Shown here one piece after another: positions 14,638 through 21,492 of a stretch of DNA of 26,172 nucleotides. The DNA is from a virus. Within the stretch, counting starts at the first letter, position 1. Every line of letters begins with the position of its first letter. The stretch spans positions 1 to 26,172 of the IMG/VR virus record IMGVR_UViG_3300010157_000215. One strand, written 5' to 3'. The notes beneath the pieces are model-generated. The model worked only from the letters and a program-made list of their open reading frames with translations. It did not search any database and was not told where the DNA came from. The translations under genes and the position numbers were made by a program.

Positions 14638-16071
14638 ATGTCGATTGAGCAAACTATTCTATCAAACCTTATTCACAATAAGGAATATGCGAGAAAGGTT
14701 CTTCCTTTCGTAAAGCCAGAATATTTTGCTGATCAATCGTATCGTACCTTGTTTTCTTTGATTGATGAATACACACACAAATATAATGAGCCTCCCTCAA
14801 AGGAGGCTCTACATATTGACCTTGATAACAAAACAGGACTTAATGAAGAGTTGTTCAAAGATACACAAGAACTTGTGTCTTCTCTTCAGTATGATGATCA
14901 GACAAATTCTGACTGGCTTCTAGATGAAACAGAACGTTACTGTCAAGAACAAGCAGTCTATAACGCCTTGATGGAAAGTATCGCTATCCATTCTGGTAAT
15001 GATAAGGATAAGGATAAGGGGTCTATTCCTGAAATCCTTTCCGAAGCCTTGGCTGTATCTTTTGATACAAATGTTGGTCACGACTTTATTGATAATGCAG
15101 AAGAGCGATATGACTTCTATCATACGAAGGAAGATCGTATTCCGTTTGATCTTGATATTTTCAATAAGGTAACACAGGGAGGTGTCGCAAGAAAGACTTT
15201 GAGTATTGCTCTTGCCTCTACTGGTGTTGGTAAGACGATGTTTATGGCTCACTGTGCTGCTGCTAATCTTTTGCATGGTGTGAATGTTCTCTACATTACA
15301 ATGGAAATGTCAGAAGAACGTATTGCTGAACGCATTGATGCGAACTTGATGAACATATCTACTGAAGAACTACGGGAACTTCCTCGTGATTCTTTCCAGA
15401 AGAAGATGGCTCGTGTCAAGACAAAGGTTAAGGGTAAACTTATTATTAAGGAATATCCAACCAGTGGCGCTGGCGTATCTCACTTCAAGCATCTTATTCA
15501 GGAACTAAAGCTAAAGAAGGGCTTCGTTCCTGATGTTATCTATATTGACTATCTGAATATCTGTGCATCATCTAGGATGAAGATGGGGAATAGCGTCAAT
15601 AGCTATACTTACATCAAGTCTATTGCAGAAGAAATTCGTGGTCTAGCTGTAGAAACAAAGACTGCTATCTTTACCGCTACACAAACAAATCGTGATGGTT
15701 ATGCATCTAGTGATGTTGACCTCGCAAACACATCAGAAAGCTTTGGCGTTCCTGCTACTGCCGACTTAATGTTTGCTCTTATTGCTACCGAAGAACTTGA
15801 AGAAATGCATCAGCTAATGGTGAAAATCCTCAAGAACCGATATGCAGAGAACGGCAAGAAGTTTGTTATTGGTATGGATAGAGCCAAGATGCAGTTGTTC
15901 GACGCAGAACAATCTGCACAGGACGATCTCGACAATTCAACTCCTAAGAAGAGGAAGAAGAATAAAGATGTTCCTGTGATGGATGAAACTCAGTATGGCG
16001 AACGTTACGAAGAAGACATGAAGGCAACATGGAAAAGCAAAAAGAAGAATTTTGATGATTTCATGGCTTGA
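14638..16071 (+). CDS. 41: Replicative helicase (T4 gp41, DnaB-like)
   Basis: Hexameric 5'-3' helicase that opens the fork and pairs with the primase. Its 477 residues match T4 gp41 (475). The N-terminal helical domain is followed by the RecA-like core: Walker A ASTGVGKT (193-200), 'LYITMEMSEERIAERI' (H1a region), Walker B DVIYIDYLNI (299-308) and the sensor 'FTATQTNRDG'. AGGAG (14627-14631) lies six bases before the ATG. The stop codon overlaps the -35 box of the next promoter. The coding sequence contains a perfect 8-bp hairpin (GAGCCTCC with GGAGGCTC, 14788-14809) and three copies of GATAAG (15001-15018) that encode the N-D-K-D-K-D-K run. Confidence 0.94.
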   Translation: MSIEQTILSNLIHNKEYARKVLPFVKPEYFADQSYRTLFSLIDEYTHKYNEPPSKEALHIDLDNKTGLNEELFKDTQELVSSLQYDDQTNSDWLLDETERYCQEQAVYNALMESIAIHSGNDKDKDKGSIPEILSEALAVSFDTNVGHDFIDNAEERYDFYHTKEDRIPFDLDIFNKVTQGGVARKTLSIALASTGVGKTMFMAHCAAANLLHGVNVLYITMEMSEERIAERIDANLMNISTEELRELPRDSFQKKMARVKTKVKGKLIIKEYPTSGAGVSHFKHLIQELKLKKGFVPDVIYIDYLNICASSRMKMGNSVNSYTYIKSIAEEIRGLAVETKTAIFTATQTNRDGYASSDVDLANTSESFGVPATADLMFALIATEELEEMHQLMVKILKNRYAENGKKFVIGMDRAKMQLFDAEQSAQDDLDNSTPKKRKKNKDVPVMDETQYGERYEEDMKATWKSKKKNFDDFMA

Positions 16072-16096
16072 CAAATAAAATAAGAAATACTATATA
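16068..16096 (+). promoter_or_regulatory. Sigma70-type promoter for hsp20 gene
   Basis: TTGACA (16068-16073) overlaps the gp41 stop codon; 17-bp spacer; TATATA (16091-16096). The leader (about 16103-16153) can form a small stem GCGT/ACGC (16103-16106 with 16119-16122), of uncertain meaning. Confidence 0.8.
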
Positions 16097-16153
16097 TGCT
16101 TGGCGTTGCCAATGTGGGACGCTTTAATATATCTTGCTTAAATGGAGAAACAC

Positions 16154-16585
16154 ATGATGCTTAAGACTTTTTTTAATCAGTATGAAGAATTGATGAAGCT
16201 AACTGCAAACCTTAATTCTGATTTGACACATATTCCTTATTATAATATTATTCGTAAGTCTTCTCTTGCGGACAATGGACATATTATCGAGATTGCTCTT
16301 CCTGGATTTACAGAAGAAGACATCGATGTGTCTAAGAAGGACAACCGTGTGTCTATTCATGCGAAGCGTTCCGATGCTGGCGAACGTCCGTATGTATATC
16401 GTGGTATCAATAAAAACCATTATGCAGTTTCTTTTGTCGTTCCAGATAATAGTATCGTAGACGATGTTACTTTGGAAGATGGTATCTTGAAGATTCTTAT
16501 TTCCTATGCCACAGATAAGGCAAAGGAAGAATCTATTCCGATCAATTCCAAAAAAGATAAGAAGAAAACCTTTATCCAAGATTAA
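16154..16585 (+). CDS. Hsp20 small heat-shock protein
   Basis: ATP-independent holdase chaperone with an alpha-crystallin domain, likely protecting phage or host proteins in the infected cell. About residues 30-125 form the domain: 'YNIIRKSS...HIIEIALPGFTEEDID' opens it and 'FVVPDNSIVDDVTLEDGILKILI' is the classic G-x-L (I/V) end. A short tail with I-P-I at about 129-131 matches the I-x-I oligomer motif. Roughly 143 residues, usual for the family. I chose ATG 16154 because GGAG sits six bases upstream; ATG 16142 overlaps it. T4-like cyanophages also carry hsp20, and it stands alone here with its own promoter. Confidence 0.9.
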   Translation: MMLKTFFNQYEELMKLTANLNSDLTHIPYYNIIRKSSLADNGHIIEIALPGFTEEDIDVSKKDNRVSIHAKRSDAGERPYVYRGINKNHYAVSFVVPDNSIVDDVTLEDGILKILISYATDKAKEESIPINSKKDKKKTFIQD

Positions 16586-16593
16586 TATATCGA

Positions 16594-16621
16594 TTGACAT
16601 TTGGTCAAATTGATATATTAT
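16594..16621 (+). promoter_or_regulatory. Sigma70-type promoter for structured RNA
   Basis: TTGACA (16594-16599), 16-bp spacer, TATTAT (16616-16621). Predicted start at about 16627, exactly where the outer stem of the structured RNA begins. Confidence 0.65.
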
Positions 16622-16625
16622 AAGT

Positions 16626-16707
16626 AGATAGACTGTCGTTTAATAAAGACCTCGCGGCTTTGAACCCGATGATGAAGGACACTCCTTCCAGTCTATCTTT
16701 AATTTTT
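16626..16707 (+). ncRNA. Three-way-junction small RNA or leader
   Basis: A perfect 10-bp outer stem, AGATAGACTG (16626-16635) with CAGTCTATCT (16689-16698), encloses two hairpins. One is TCG/CGA plus AAAG-a-CC/GG-CTTT (16636-16669) with a TCGC loop; the other is GAAGGA-CAC-TCCTTC (16674-16688), directly stacked on the outer stem. The 3' end runs into TTTAATTTTT. With a promoter whose start coincides with the stem, this looks like a free small RNA of about 80 bases ending at its own terminator. It could also be a regulatory leader for the gene at 16722. No known riboswitch family was recognised. Confidence 0.55.
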
Positions 16708-16721
16708 ATGAAAGAATTGAA

Positions 16722-16889
16722 ATGACCGAGACGCCATCTGTACTTCGTGAAAAGATCACTCATCAAATCTATGAAACTATGCAGAAGACAAAGCCATATC
16801 CAAGCAATCAACTTGTTTCTATGCATCAATGTCGTATGGCAGCTATTGCCGTTGTCGATATTATTTTAGAGACAGCGGGTTCAAAGTGA
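16722..16889 (+). CDS. Small phage protein, 55 residues
   Basis: An open frame starting MTETPSVLREKITHQIY and ending ILETAGSK. The protein is predicted helical and contains one short hydrophobic stretch (AAIAVVDIIL) but no clear membrane segment. No family recognised. The ribosome binding site is weak (GAAAGA region). It follows the structured RNA and overlaps the next gene by a GTGA junction, so it is probably the first gene of a small operon. Moderate confidence that it is real, because its codon use and coupling agree with neighbours. Confidence 0.55.
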   Translation: MTETPSVLREKITHQIYETMQKTKPYPSNQLVSMHQCRMAAIAVVDIILETAGSK

Positions 16890-17116
16890 GTTATACTATT
16901 CAGGAAATGGAAATGTCTTTAACAGGAAACAAAATGAAAACGACTTTTTTTGTTGATTACTATCTTGAAGAAGGTGGGCGAAAGTCTCGTCAACAAATGC
17001 AAGGCAGTTCTACTCTGAACTTAGCTGGATCGACTAGTGATTTTGCTGTTCAAAATTATTTACAAGAACGCCATCAAGGCAAGACTGTGAGTATCATGAA
17101 CATCAAGTGGTTGTGA
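16886..17116 (+). CDS. Small phage protein, unknown
   Basis: About 76 residues, read from GTG at 16886 (VSYTIQEMEMS...). An ATG at 16913, with AGGA seven bases upstream, gives a shorter form that starts MSLTGNKMKTTFF. The central part 'FFVDYYLEEGGRKSRQQM' is polar, and the end carries 'VSIMNIKWL'. No domain recognised. It overlaps the previous gene (GTGA) and the next (TGATG), so the row of tiny genes is translationally coupled. Start is uncertain. Confidence 0.55.
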   Translation: MSYTIQEMEMSLTGNKMKTTFFVDYYLEEGGRKSRQQMQGSSTLNLAGSTSDFAVQNYLQERHQGKTVSIMNIKWL

Positions 17117-17403
17117 TGGAAGAAGAATTTTTAGTAACTTGTAATGAGTGTGGAACTGAGTTTGAAGGATTTTTTCATAATCAAGCAAACGACTGCGCTT
17201 CTACTTTTTATACTATGACAGGTCCTTATGACAGTACATTATACTTAGTAGCTGGTGGGTTTGGTTCTAAGCTCATTGATTTTGAATCTTGGAAGTTTAA
17301 TAATGATCCTGGTTTAAACGTGGGCGATACCTTATGTGATTCTTGTATCAAGACATTTCAAGAATCTAGCGAATTAACCCTTTATAGAAACGAGTTGATA
17401 TAA
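17116..17403 (+). CDS. Small zinc-ribbon-like phage protein
   Basis: About 95 residues. It has CNEC near residues 9-12 and CDSC near 73-76, two C-x-x-C knuckles that suggest one structural zinc site; between them the chain is acidic and rich in glycine and aromatic residues. No enzyme motif is visible. The ATG at 17116 overlaps the stop of the previous gene, which fixes the start better than the GTG at 17107. It ends in a TAATG overlap with the next gene. Confidence 0.6.
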   Translation: MEEEFLVTCNECGTEFEGFFHNQANDCASTFYTMTGPYDSTLYLVAGGFGSKLIDFESWKFNNDPGLNVGDTLCDSCIKTFQESSELTLYRNELI

Positions 17404-17564
17404 TGAGTAGAGAAGTAGAAATTGACGCTATATTCAGATTGATTGAAAAGCTCAACGAGATGAAAGAAATGGGCGCAGCTCCAAAAGATATTGAAAATTT
17501 AGAAGATGATATTGGTAATTTACAAATGAATTCAATTATAGGAGATTTATTCGATGAAGATTAA
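17403..17564 (+). CDS. Very small acidic coiled protein, 53 residues
   Basis: An open frame from the ATG at 17403 (MSREVEIDAIFRLIEKL...) to the stop at 17562-17564. It is acidic and helical with a heptad look (RLIEKLNEMKEM, NLEDDIGNLQ), so it may be a short coiled coil or oligomeriser. No family recognised. It overlaps the preceding gene by one base and the following gene by eleven, and the ribosome binding site of the next gene (AGGAG, 17540-17544) lies inside it. Confidence 0.55.
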   Translation: MSREVEIDAIFRLIEKLNEMKEMGAAPKDIENLEDDIGNLQMNSIIGDLFDED

Positions 17565-18138
17565 TATTGGCAATGATTATTACGCATTAGAGACTTATGG
17601 ACTTATTAATAAATATTTTATGAAGAAGTACAATAAGCCATATTTTTCTATGGAAGATAAAGAATTAAGTTTTATCGATAATGTAGTTGTTGCGATTGGC
17701 GATACTATTGATAATATTCTAAACGCTACTATCAATAAGATTATCTTCAAGATTCCCAAGAGGGTTAAGGTAAAGATCGAAAAGCACGATGTTTGGGCAT
17801 TAGATTATACTCTGGCTCTTATTATTGTTCCTGCCCTTAAGAAGCTAAAGGATGCTAAACAAGGTTCTCCATTTGTTGATGATGTTGATGTTCCTGATCA
17901 TCTGAAGGTCGATCCTTTAGAAGTAAAAGAACACCAATGGGATATCGATAGCCGCTATCATGCTCGTTGGGATTATGTTATCGACGAAATGGTCTGGACA
18001 TTCGAACAACATGCTATTCAAAATACCTATCTAGAAGATGAGTTCAACACCGACAAAGCAGCATATGATGCTCATTCTGTCAGAATTAAGAATGGAAATC
18101 GTCTCTTTGGTAAATATTATAATATGCTTTGGAGTTAA
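17554..18138 (+). CDS. Conserved phage protein, unknown
   Basis: A 194-residue protein of a type common in T4-like phages. The tell-tale core is 'DVWALDYTLALIIVPALKKL' followed by 'QGSPFVDDVDVPDHLK' and later 'WDYVIDEMVWTFEQ'. I know no function for it; the hydrophobic part looks like a buried helix rather than a membrane segment. AGGAG (17540-17544) supports the ATG at 17554. It is the last of the coupled run of small genes and is three bases from the SAM synthetase start. Confidence 0.7.
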   Translation: MKINIGNDYYALETYGLINKYFMKKYNKPYFSMEDKELSFIDNVVVAIGDTIDNILNATINKIIFKIPKRVKVKIEKHDVWALDYTLALIIVPALKKLKDAKQGSPFVDDVDVPDHLKVDPLEVKEHQWDIDSRYHARWDYVIDEMVWTFEQHAIQNTYLEDEFNTDKAAYDAHSVRIKNGNRLFGKYYNMLWS

Positions 18139-18141
18139 TTT

Positions 18142-19242
18142 ATGAATTATTTGTTTACAAGCGAAAGCGTCAGCGAAGGTCATCCAGATAAAGTTGCTGA
18201 TCTTATTAGTGATTCTATTTTAGATTTAGTCATGAAACATGAAGACACAAGCATGAGATGTGCGTGTGAAACATTAGTTACTACAGATAAAGTAATTTTA
18301 GCTGGAGAGTACAAAGGTATTTTAAATCCAGAAGAAGTTGAAAATACAGTTCGTTCTACTATTAAAAATATTGGGTATGAACAATCTGGATTTAATTGGC
18401 GCACTGTAGATATTACTAATTTACTACACGGACAGTCAGAAGATATTGCTTTAGGTACTGATAATTTTGGTGCTGGTGATCAGGGTCTTATGTTTGGTTA
18501 TGCATGTAATGAGACTAAAAATTATATGCCAGCAGCTATTAATTATAGTCACCAGATAATGCAACATCTAACTTCTCTTCGTAAAAATGGACAAACTGAG
18601 CTAGGACCAGATTCTAAGGCACAAGTAACTTTAGAGTATGATGACCGTAATAATATTATCGGTATCCGTAAAATCGTATGCTCAACTCAACATAGAGAAG
18701 ATGTAAAAATTGAACATGTTAGGGAAATAGTAGAAGGTGCTATCCGTAATTTAATTTCTGAAGTAAATTTAAAAAATACTGAATTTCTAATTAATCCTAC
18801 AGGTAGATTTGTTATCGGTGGTCCAGATGGAGATACTGGTCTGACAGGTAGAAAGATTATCGTAGATACTTACGGAGGCTCTTCTCCTCATGGTGGTGGT
18901 GCTTTTAGTGGTAAAGACCCAACAAAAGTAGACAGAAGTGCTGCATACATGGCTCGATACTTAGCTAAGAATATCGTATATAATTGGGCGTATTCTACAC
19001 CAATGTTTGCTACAGTTCAATTAGCATATGCTATTGGCGTTGCAGAACCAATTAGTGTGAGTGTTAAAGTTAATGGCCAAGAAGATCAACATTTATCTAA
19101 TTGGATTTCTAAGAATGTTGACTTGACGCCAAAGGGAATTATTGATAAGTTTAAATTGTTCCGTCCCATATATACACAAACTACAAACTATGGTCATTTC
19201 GGAAAAACTGAGTTACCTTGGGAATCGTTAGATTTATTTTAA
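18142..19242 (+). CDS. metK: S-adenosylmethionine synthetase
   Basis: Makes SAM from methionine and ATP in the cytoplasm. All family signatures are intact in 366 residues (E. coli MetK has 384): GHPDK (13-17), the GAGDQG loop (110-115), GGPDGDTGLTGRK (226-238) and the glycine-rich GGGAFSGKDPTKVDRSAAY (251-269) that holds the phosphate site. The C-terminal 'TTNYGHFGKTELPWE' matches the usual end. GGAG seven bases before the ATG supports the start. It is rare in phages; here it would feed SAM to the two methyltransferases at 9148 and 9679, or offset SAM depletion during infection. It shares a transcript with the preceding small genes. Confidence 0.96.
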   Translation: MNYLFTSESVSEGHPDKVADLISDSILDLVMKHEDTSMRCACETLVTTDKVILAGEYKGILNPEEVENTVRSTIKNIGYEQSGFNWRTVDITNLLHGQSEDIALGTDNFGAGDQGLMFGYACNETKNYMPAAINYSHQIMQHLTSLRKNGQTELGPDSKAQVTLEYDDRNNIIGIRKIVCSTQHREDVKIEHVREIVEGAIRNLISEVNLKNTEFLINPTGRFVIGGPDGDTGLTGRKIIVDTYGGSSPHGGGAFSGKDPTKVDRSAAYMARYLAKNIVYNWAYSTPMFATVQLAYAIGVAEPISVSVKVNGQEDQHLSNWISKNVDLTPKGIIDKFKLFRPIYTQTTNYGHFGKTELPWESLDLF

Positions 19243-19257
19243 TAGTTGAGATATAAA

Positions 19258-19674
19258 ATGGGAACAAAACGAACTACTACTTCGAGTGGAAATTCTAGAA
19301 ATACATTTAGCCGAAATACAAATGGCAAAACTGTTCAGTCTCATAGTTCAAAAAGTGGAAACATTAGAACTACTTCTAGTAGGCCCAGTAATGGTCCTAC
19401 TAAGATCACTAAGACTTATACAAATTCATCTGGCTATGTAACAAGGAAAACCATCTCTCCAAAGAAAGTTAGAACGAAGGTTGTAAAGACTAAGGTTATT
19501 AAGCCAACTAAGTTCAAAGCTCCACCAAAGACAAAGTTGTATAAGCCAAGAGCAACACCTAGAACTAAAAATGTAAATCGTCGAAGAACCACTAAATCCA
19601 AACCGTTATCACTAACAGCAACGGTTTGGATATTTGGTTTTATTTTTTTAGCAATTATACTGTCTCATATCTGA
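19258..19674 (+). CDS. Basic Ser/Thr-rich protein with C-terminal membrane anchor
   Basis: About 138 residues. The first 110 are very basic and rich in S, T, N and K (SSGNSRNTFSRNTNGKT; KTKVIKPTKFKAPPKTK), which would be disordered and could bind nucleic acid. Residues about 117-138 (LSLTATVWIFGFIFLAIILSHI) form one hydrophobic helix that ends the chain, so it is a tail-anchored membrane protein. There is no signal peptide. No family recognised. The ATG at 19258 is preferred; a TTG at 19246 is also in frame. The ribosome binding site is weak. The membrane-helix coding stretch also contains a terminator-like inverted repeat. Confidence 0.6.
   Translation: MGTKRTTTSSGNSRNTFSRNTNGKTVQSHSSKSGNIRTTSSRPSNGPTKITKTYTNSSGYVTRKTISPKKVRTKVVKTKVIKPTKFKAPPKTKLYKPRATPRTKNVNRRRTTKSKPLSLTATVWIFGFIFLAIILSHI
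19594..19637 (+). terminator. Inverted repeat with T-rich tail inside the coding region
   Basis: A perfect 12-bp stem, ATCCAAACCGTT (19596-19607) with AACGGTTTGGAT (19620-19631), loop of 12 bases, then ATTTGGTTTTATTTTTTT. It lies within the last third of the basic protein gene. It could terminate part of the metK transcript. Confidence 0.45.
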
Positions 19675-19677
19675 TAC

Positions 19678-19685
19678 TATAAATA
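19678..19685 (+). promoter_or_regulatory. Late-type promoter box for DUF1003 gene
   Basis: TATAAATA, an exact T4 late -10 consensus, about 45 bases before the ATG at 19730. The leader includes CTGTTT/AAACAG, a 6-bp stem adjacent to AGGAG. Confidence 0.55.
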
Positions 19686-19729
19686 ATGGGTGACTTCTGT
19701 TTTTAATATGGATCAAACAGGAGAATAAA

Positions 19730-20128
19730 ATGGTAGAAAAAAATCCAACATTTGGGGAAAGATTAGCTGACCGTGCTGCTAAAACTTTAGGCTCTTGGAG
19801 ATTTATTGTTTTACAAAGTTGTCTATTGCTTTCTTATATATTGTGGAATACTCTAGGTCCAATAAATTTAAGGTTTGATTCGTTTCCTTTTATATTTTTA
19901 AATCTAGCATTATCATTTCAAGCAGCATATTCTGCTCCAATTATTATGATTAGTAACAATAGGCAATCTCAAATTGATCGTGAGCGTTCAATTTCGATAT
20001 ATAGATTAGAGACCTCTGAGCACGAACAATTGTATAAACTTACTGAGCATATTGATAAACACTTTGAAAAAATTCATGAAAAGATCGAAAAACATGGGTT
20101 GACAAAAAATGAAGATGTGCTATACTAA
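19730..20128 (+). CDS. DUF1003 family membrane protein
   Basis: A 132-residue inner-membrane protein with two transmembrane helices (about 23-44, FIVLQSCLLLSYILWNTLG, and 51-73, FPFIFLNLALSFQAAYSAPI) followed by the DUF1003 signature SNNRQSQIDRERS (about 77-89) and a charged coiled tail in the cytoplasm. Function of the family is unknown; bacterial members are often near transporters. AGGAG six bases before the ATG sets the start. It follows a late promoter box, and an early promoter for the next gene lies in its own last codons. A role in membrane modification or lysis timing is only a guess. Confidence 0.8.
   Translation: MVEKNPTFGERLADRAAKTLGSWRFIVLQSCLLLSYILWNTLGPINLRFDSFPFIFLNLALSFQAAYSAPIIMISNNRQSQIDRERSISIYRLETSEHEQLYKLTEHIDKHFEKIHEKIEKHGLTKNEDVLY
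20099..20126 (+). promoter_or_regulatory. Sigma70-type promoter inside the end of the DUF1003 gene
   Basis: TTGACA (20099-20104), 16-bp spacer ending TGC, TATACT (20121-20126). Start near 20133, right at AAGGAG for the ATG at 20145, giving a nearly leaderless message. Confidence 0.7.
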
Positions 20129-20144
20129 TGTCAAGGAGTACTTA

Positions 20145-20408
20145 ATGGCAAACGGACTTGATAAGTACGAAGATTATCAACTATGGGTTGATTATGATGA
20201 ACTGGTGTGTACAGCAAGATATTTCAAAAAGAAAAATCCAAGGATGTCTGGTCATGAAATGATGATGGACATCTACGATTGTCTTTCTACAAAATATGGA
20301 ATTACTTCTGAACAGGTTGATGAATCTATTAAACGACTAAATTCATACAATAAGAAAACCATCAAACTTCTAAAGAAAATCCTCGACGTTAATCCATTAC
20401 AGGACTAA
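20145..20408 (+). CDS. Small phage protein, unknown
   Basis: About 87 residues (MANGLDKYEDYQLW...), all helical and charged, with 'ARYFKKKNPRMSGHEMMMDI' and a lysine-rich end. No motif that I recognise. The ATG at 20145 is chosen because AAGGAG (20133-20138) sits six bases upstream; an in-frame ATG at 20109 lies upstream of the promoter -10 box and is unlikely. First gene of the unit ending at the terminator at 22038. Confidence 0.65.
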   Translation: MANGLDKYEDYQLWVDYDELVCTARYFKKKNPRMSGHEMMMDIYDCLSTKYGITSEQVDESIKRLNSYNKKTIKLLKKILDVNPLQD

Positions 20409-20414
20409 TATATC

Positions 20415-20915
20415 ATGAAAATATCAGTGGAGCCATACTCAGGACAAAAGAAGCCTACTGAGTATTGGGAAGATAGAGTTAAAAATGCGTTGATATTTTA
20501 TGGAAGAAAACTATTCACAGAAGAAGAATTTTCTTCCATAGATGTTTCTGTAGTTTTTGATAAAACTTTGGTAAAAGAACAAACAGAAGGTCTATGTACC
20601 TGTATTGAATATGATGAAAATCCAAAATACTTTGAAATTTCTTTATCAACCGATAGAAAAGTAATTCTAGAAAAAACACTCGCCCACGAAATAGTTCACA
20701 TCAAGCAATATGTGAAGAATGAATTAATTGATGTCATTGGTGCAGATAATTCTGTTATGTGGAAAAATCAAATGCATGTTATAAATGACGCCGACGAAGA
20801 TGCTTACTTTGACAGCCCTTGGGAAATAGAAGCATTTGGGCGTGAGGTTGGGTTGTATAGTAGATATTTCCAATCTCTTGATATTGATACTCGTAAGTCG
20901 TATGGTTTAAAGTAG
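20415..20915 (+). CDS. Zinc metallopeptidase-like phage protein
   Basis: A 166-residue protein with a gluzincin-type active site: TLAHEIVHIKQY holds H-E-x-x-H (91-95), the catalytic glutamate and two zinc histidines. SPWEIEAFGRE (134-144) gives acidic residues in the right place for a third ligand, so it resembles SprT-like or phage-specific peptidases. No signal peptide, hence cytoplasmic. The substrate is unknown; SprT-type enzymes can cut DNA-protein crosslinks, others mature virion parts. AGGA ten bases upstream supports the ATG. The next small gene follows nine bases after its stop. Confidence 0.75.
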   Translation: MKISVEPYSGQKKPTEYWEDRVKNALIFYGRKLFTEEEFSSIDVSVVFDKTLVKEQTEGLCTCIEYDENPKYFEISLSTDRKVILEKTLAHEIVHIKQYVKNELIDVIGADNSVMWKNQMHVINDADEDAYFDSPWEIEAFGREVGLYSRYFQSLDIDTRKSYGLK

Positions 20916-20924
20916 GAGAAATCT

Positions 20925-21077
20925 GTGATTGATATGAAGAAGAAACGTTCTAGCATTATGACTTTTAAAACATACTATGAAATGAATGAGACAACCAATA
21001 ATAATAAAAAGTTGTCTAAGAAGATTACATATTATGATCCATCAAAGACAGAACCTTGGATACTCATAGTGAGATAA
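20925..21077 (+). CDS. Small basic protein, 50 residues (GTG start)
   Basis: Open frame from GTG 20925 with AGGAG (20914-20918) six bases upstream; an in-frame ATG follows at 20934. The protein is basic (DMKKKRSS, NNNKKLSKK) and ends with PWILIVR. No family recognised. It fills the gap between the metallopeptidase and the deaminase, and its strong ribosome binding site makes it a likely real gene. Confidence 0.55.
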   Translation: MIDMKKKRSSIMTFKTYYEMNETTNNNKKLSKKITYYDPSKTEPWILIVR

Positions 21078-21081
21078 CAAT

Positions 21082-21492
21082 ATGCGTGATCCGCATTTAA
21101 AAATTCTAAACATATTACAGGTCATGGCAGAAACAGTTCCTGTTGAATTTAGAGGAAGGCTTGCTGCTGCTGTTGTACATAGAAATGAGATACTTTCGTT
21201 TGGTGTAAATCAAATGAAGTCACATCCATTTCAACGTCAATATTCTTCTAACGAAGATTCTATCTATCTTCACGCTGAGACTGATGCTATAAAAAATGCA
21301 TTAAAAAAGCATGATATTGCGACAATTGCAAAATCAAAGCTTTACATTTGCAGAGTAAAGTATGATAATGAGTTTGGGCGTACCCTTCAGTGGGGATTGT
21401 CTAAGCCGTGTGCAGGATGCCAAAAAGCTATTGCCACCTTTAATATTAAACATGTGTGTTACACAACAGATGATGGATATAATTGGTTATGA
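21082..21492 (+). CDS. Cytidine/deoxycytidylate deaminase-family protein
   Basis: A zinc deaminase of the CDA superfamily, 136 residues. H-A-E (64-66, YLHAETDAI) and P-C-A-G-C (109-113) supply the zinc ligands and the proton-shuttling glutamate. It may act on dCMP (a source of dUMP for dTMP synthesis), on free cytidine, or on another nucleotide; the short form lacks the long dCMP-deaminase insert, so the substrate is open. It follows the small basic gene by four bases and overlaps the next gene by four (ATGA). Ribosome binding site is weak (GAGA). A link with the MazG-like enzyme in nucleotide balance is reasonable. Confidence 0.8.
   Translation: MRDPHLKILNILQVMAETVPVEFRGRLAAAVVHRNEILSFGVNQMKSHPFQRQYSSNEDSIYLHAETDAIKNALKKHDIATIAKSKLYICRVKYDNEFGRTLQWGLSKPCAGCQKAIATFNIKHVCYTTDDGYNWL

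Noticed and set aside
14788-14809. Hairpin inside the helicase gene as a terminator
   Set aside because: No T run follows it (ACATATTG), so it is probably incidental or affects only mRNA folding.
15001-15018. GATAAG triple repeat
   Set aside because: A short in-frame repeat coding for D-K units in gp41; no sign of a regulatory array.
16097-16153. RNA thermometer before hsp20
   Set aside because: The small stems do not pair with the GGAG at 16144, so no thermometer mechanism is visible.
16605-16829. Minus-strand open frame of 74 codons
   Set aside because: It is antisense to the structured RNA and the small + strand gene, lacks a ribosome binding site, and reads as a shadow.
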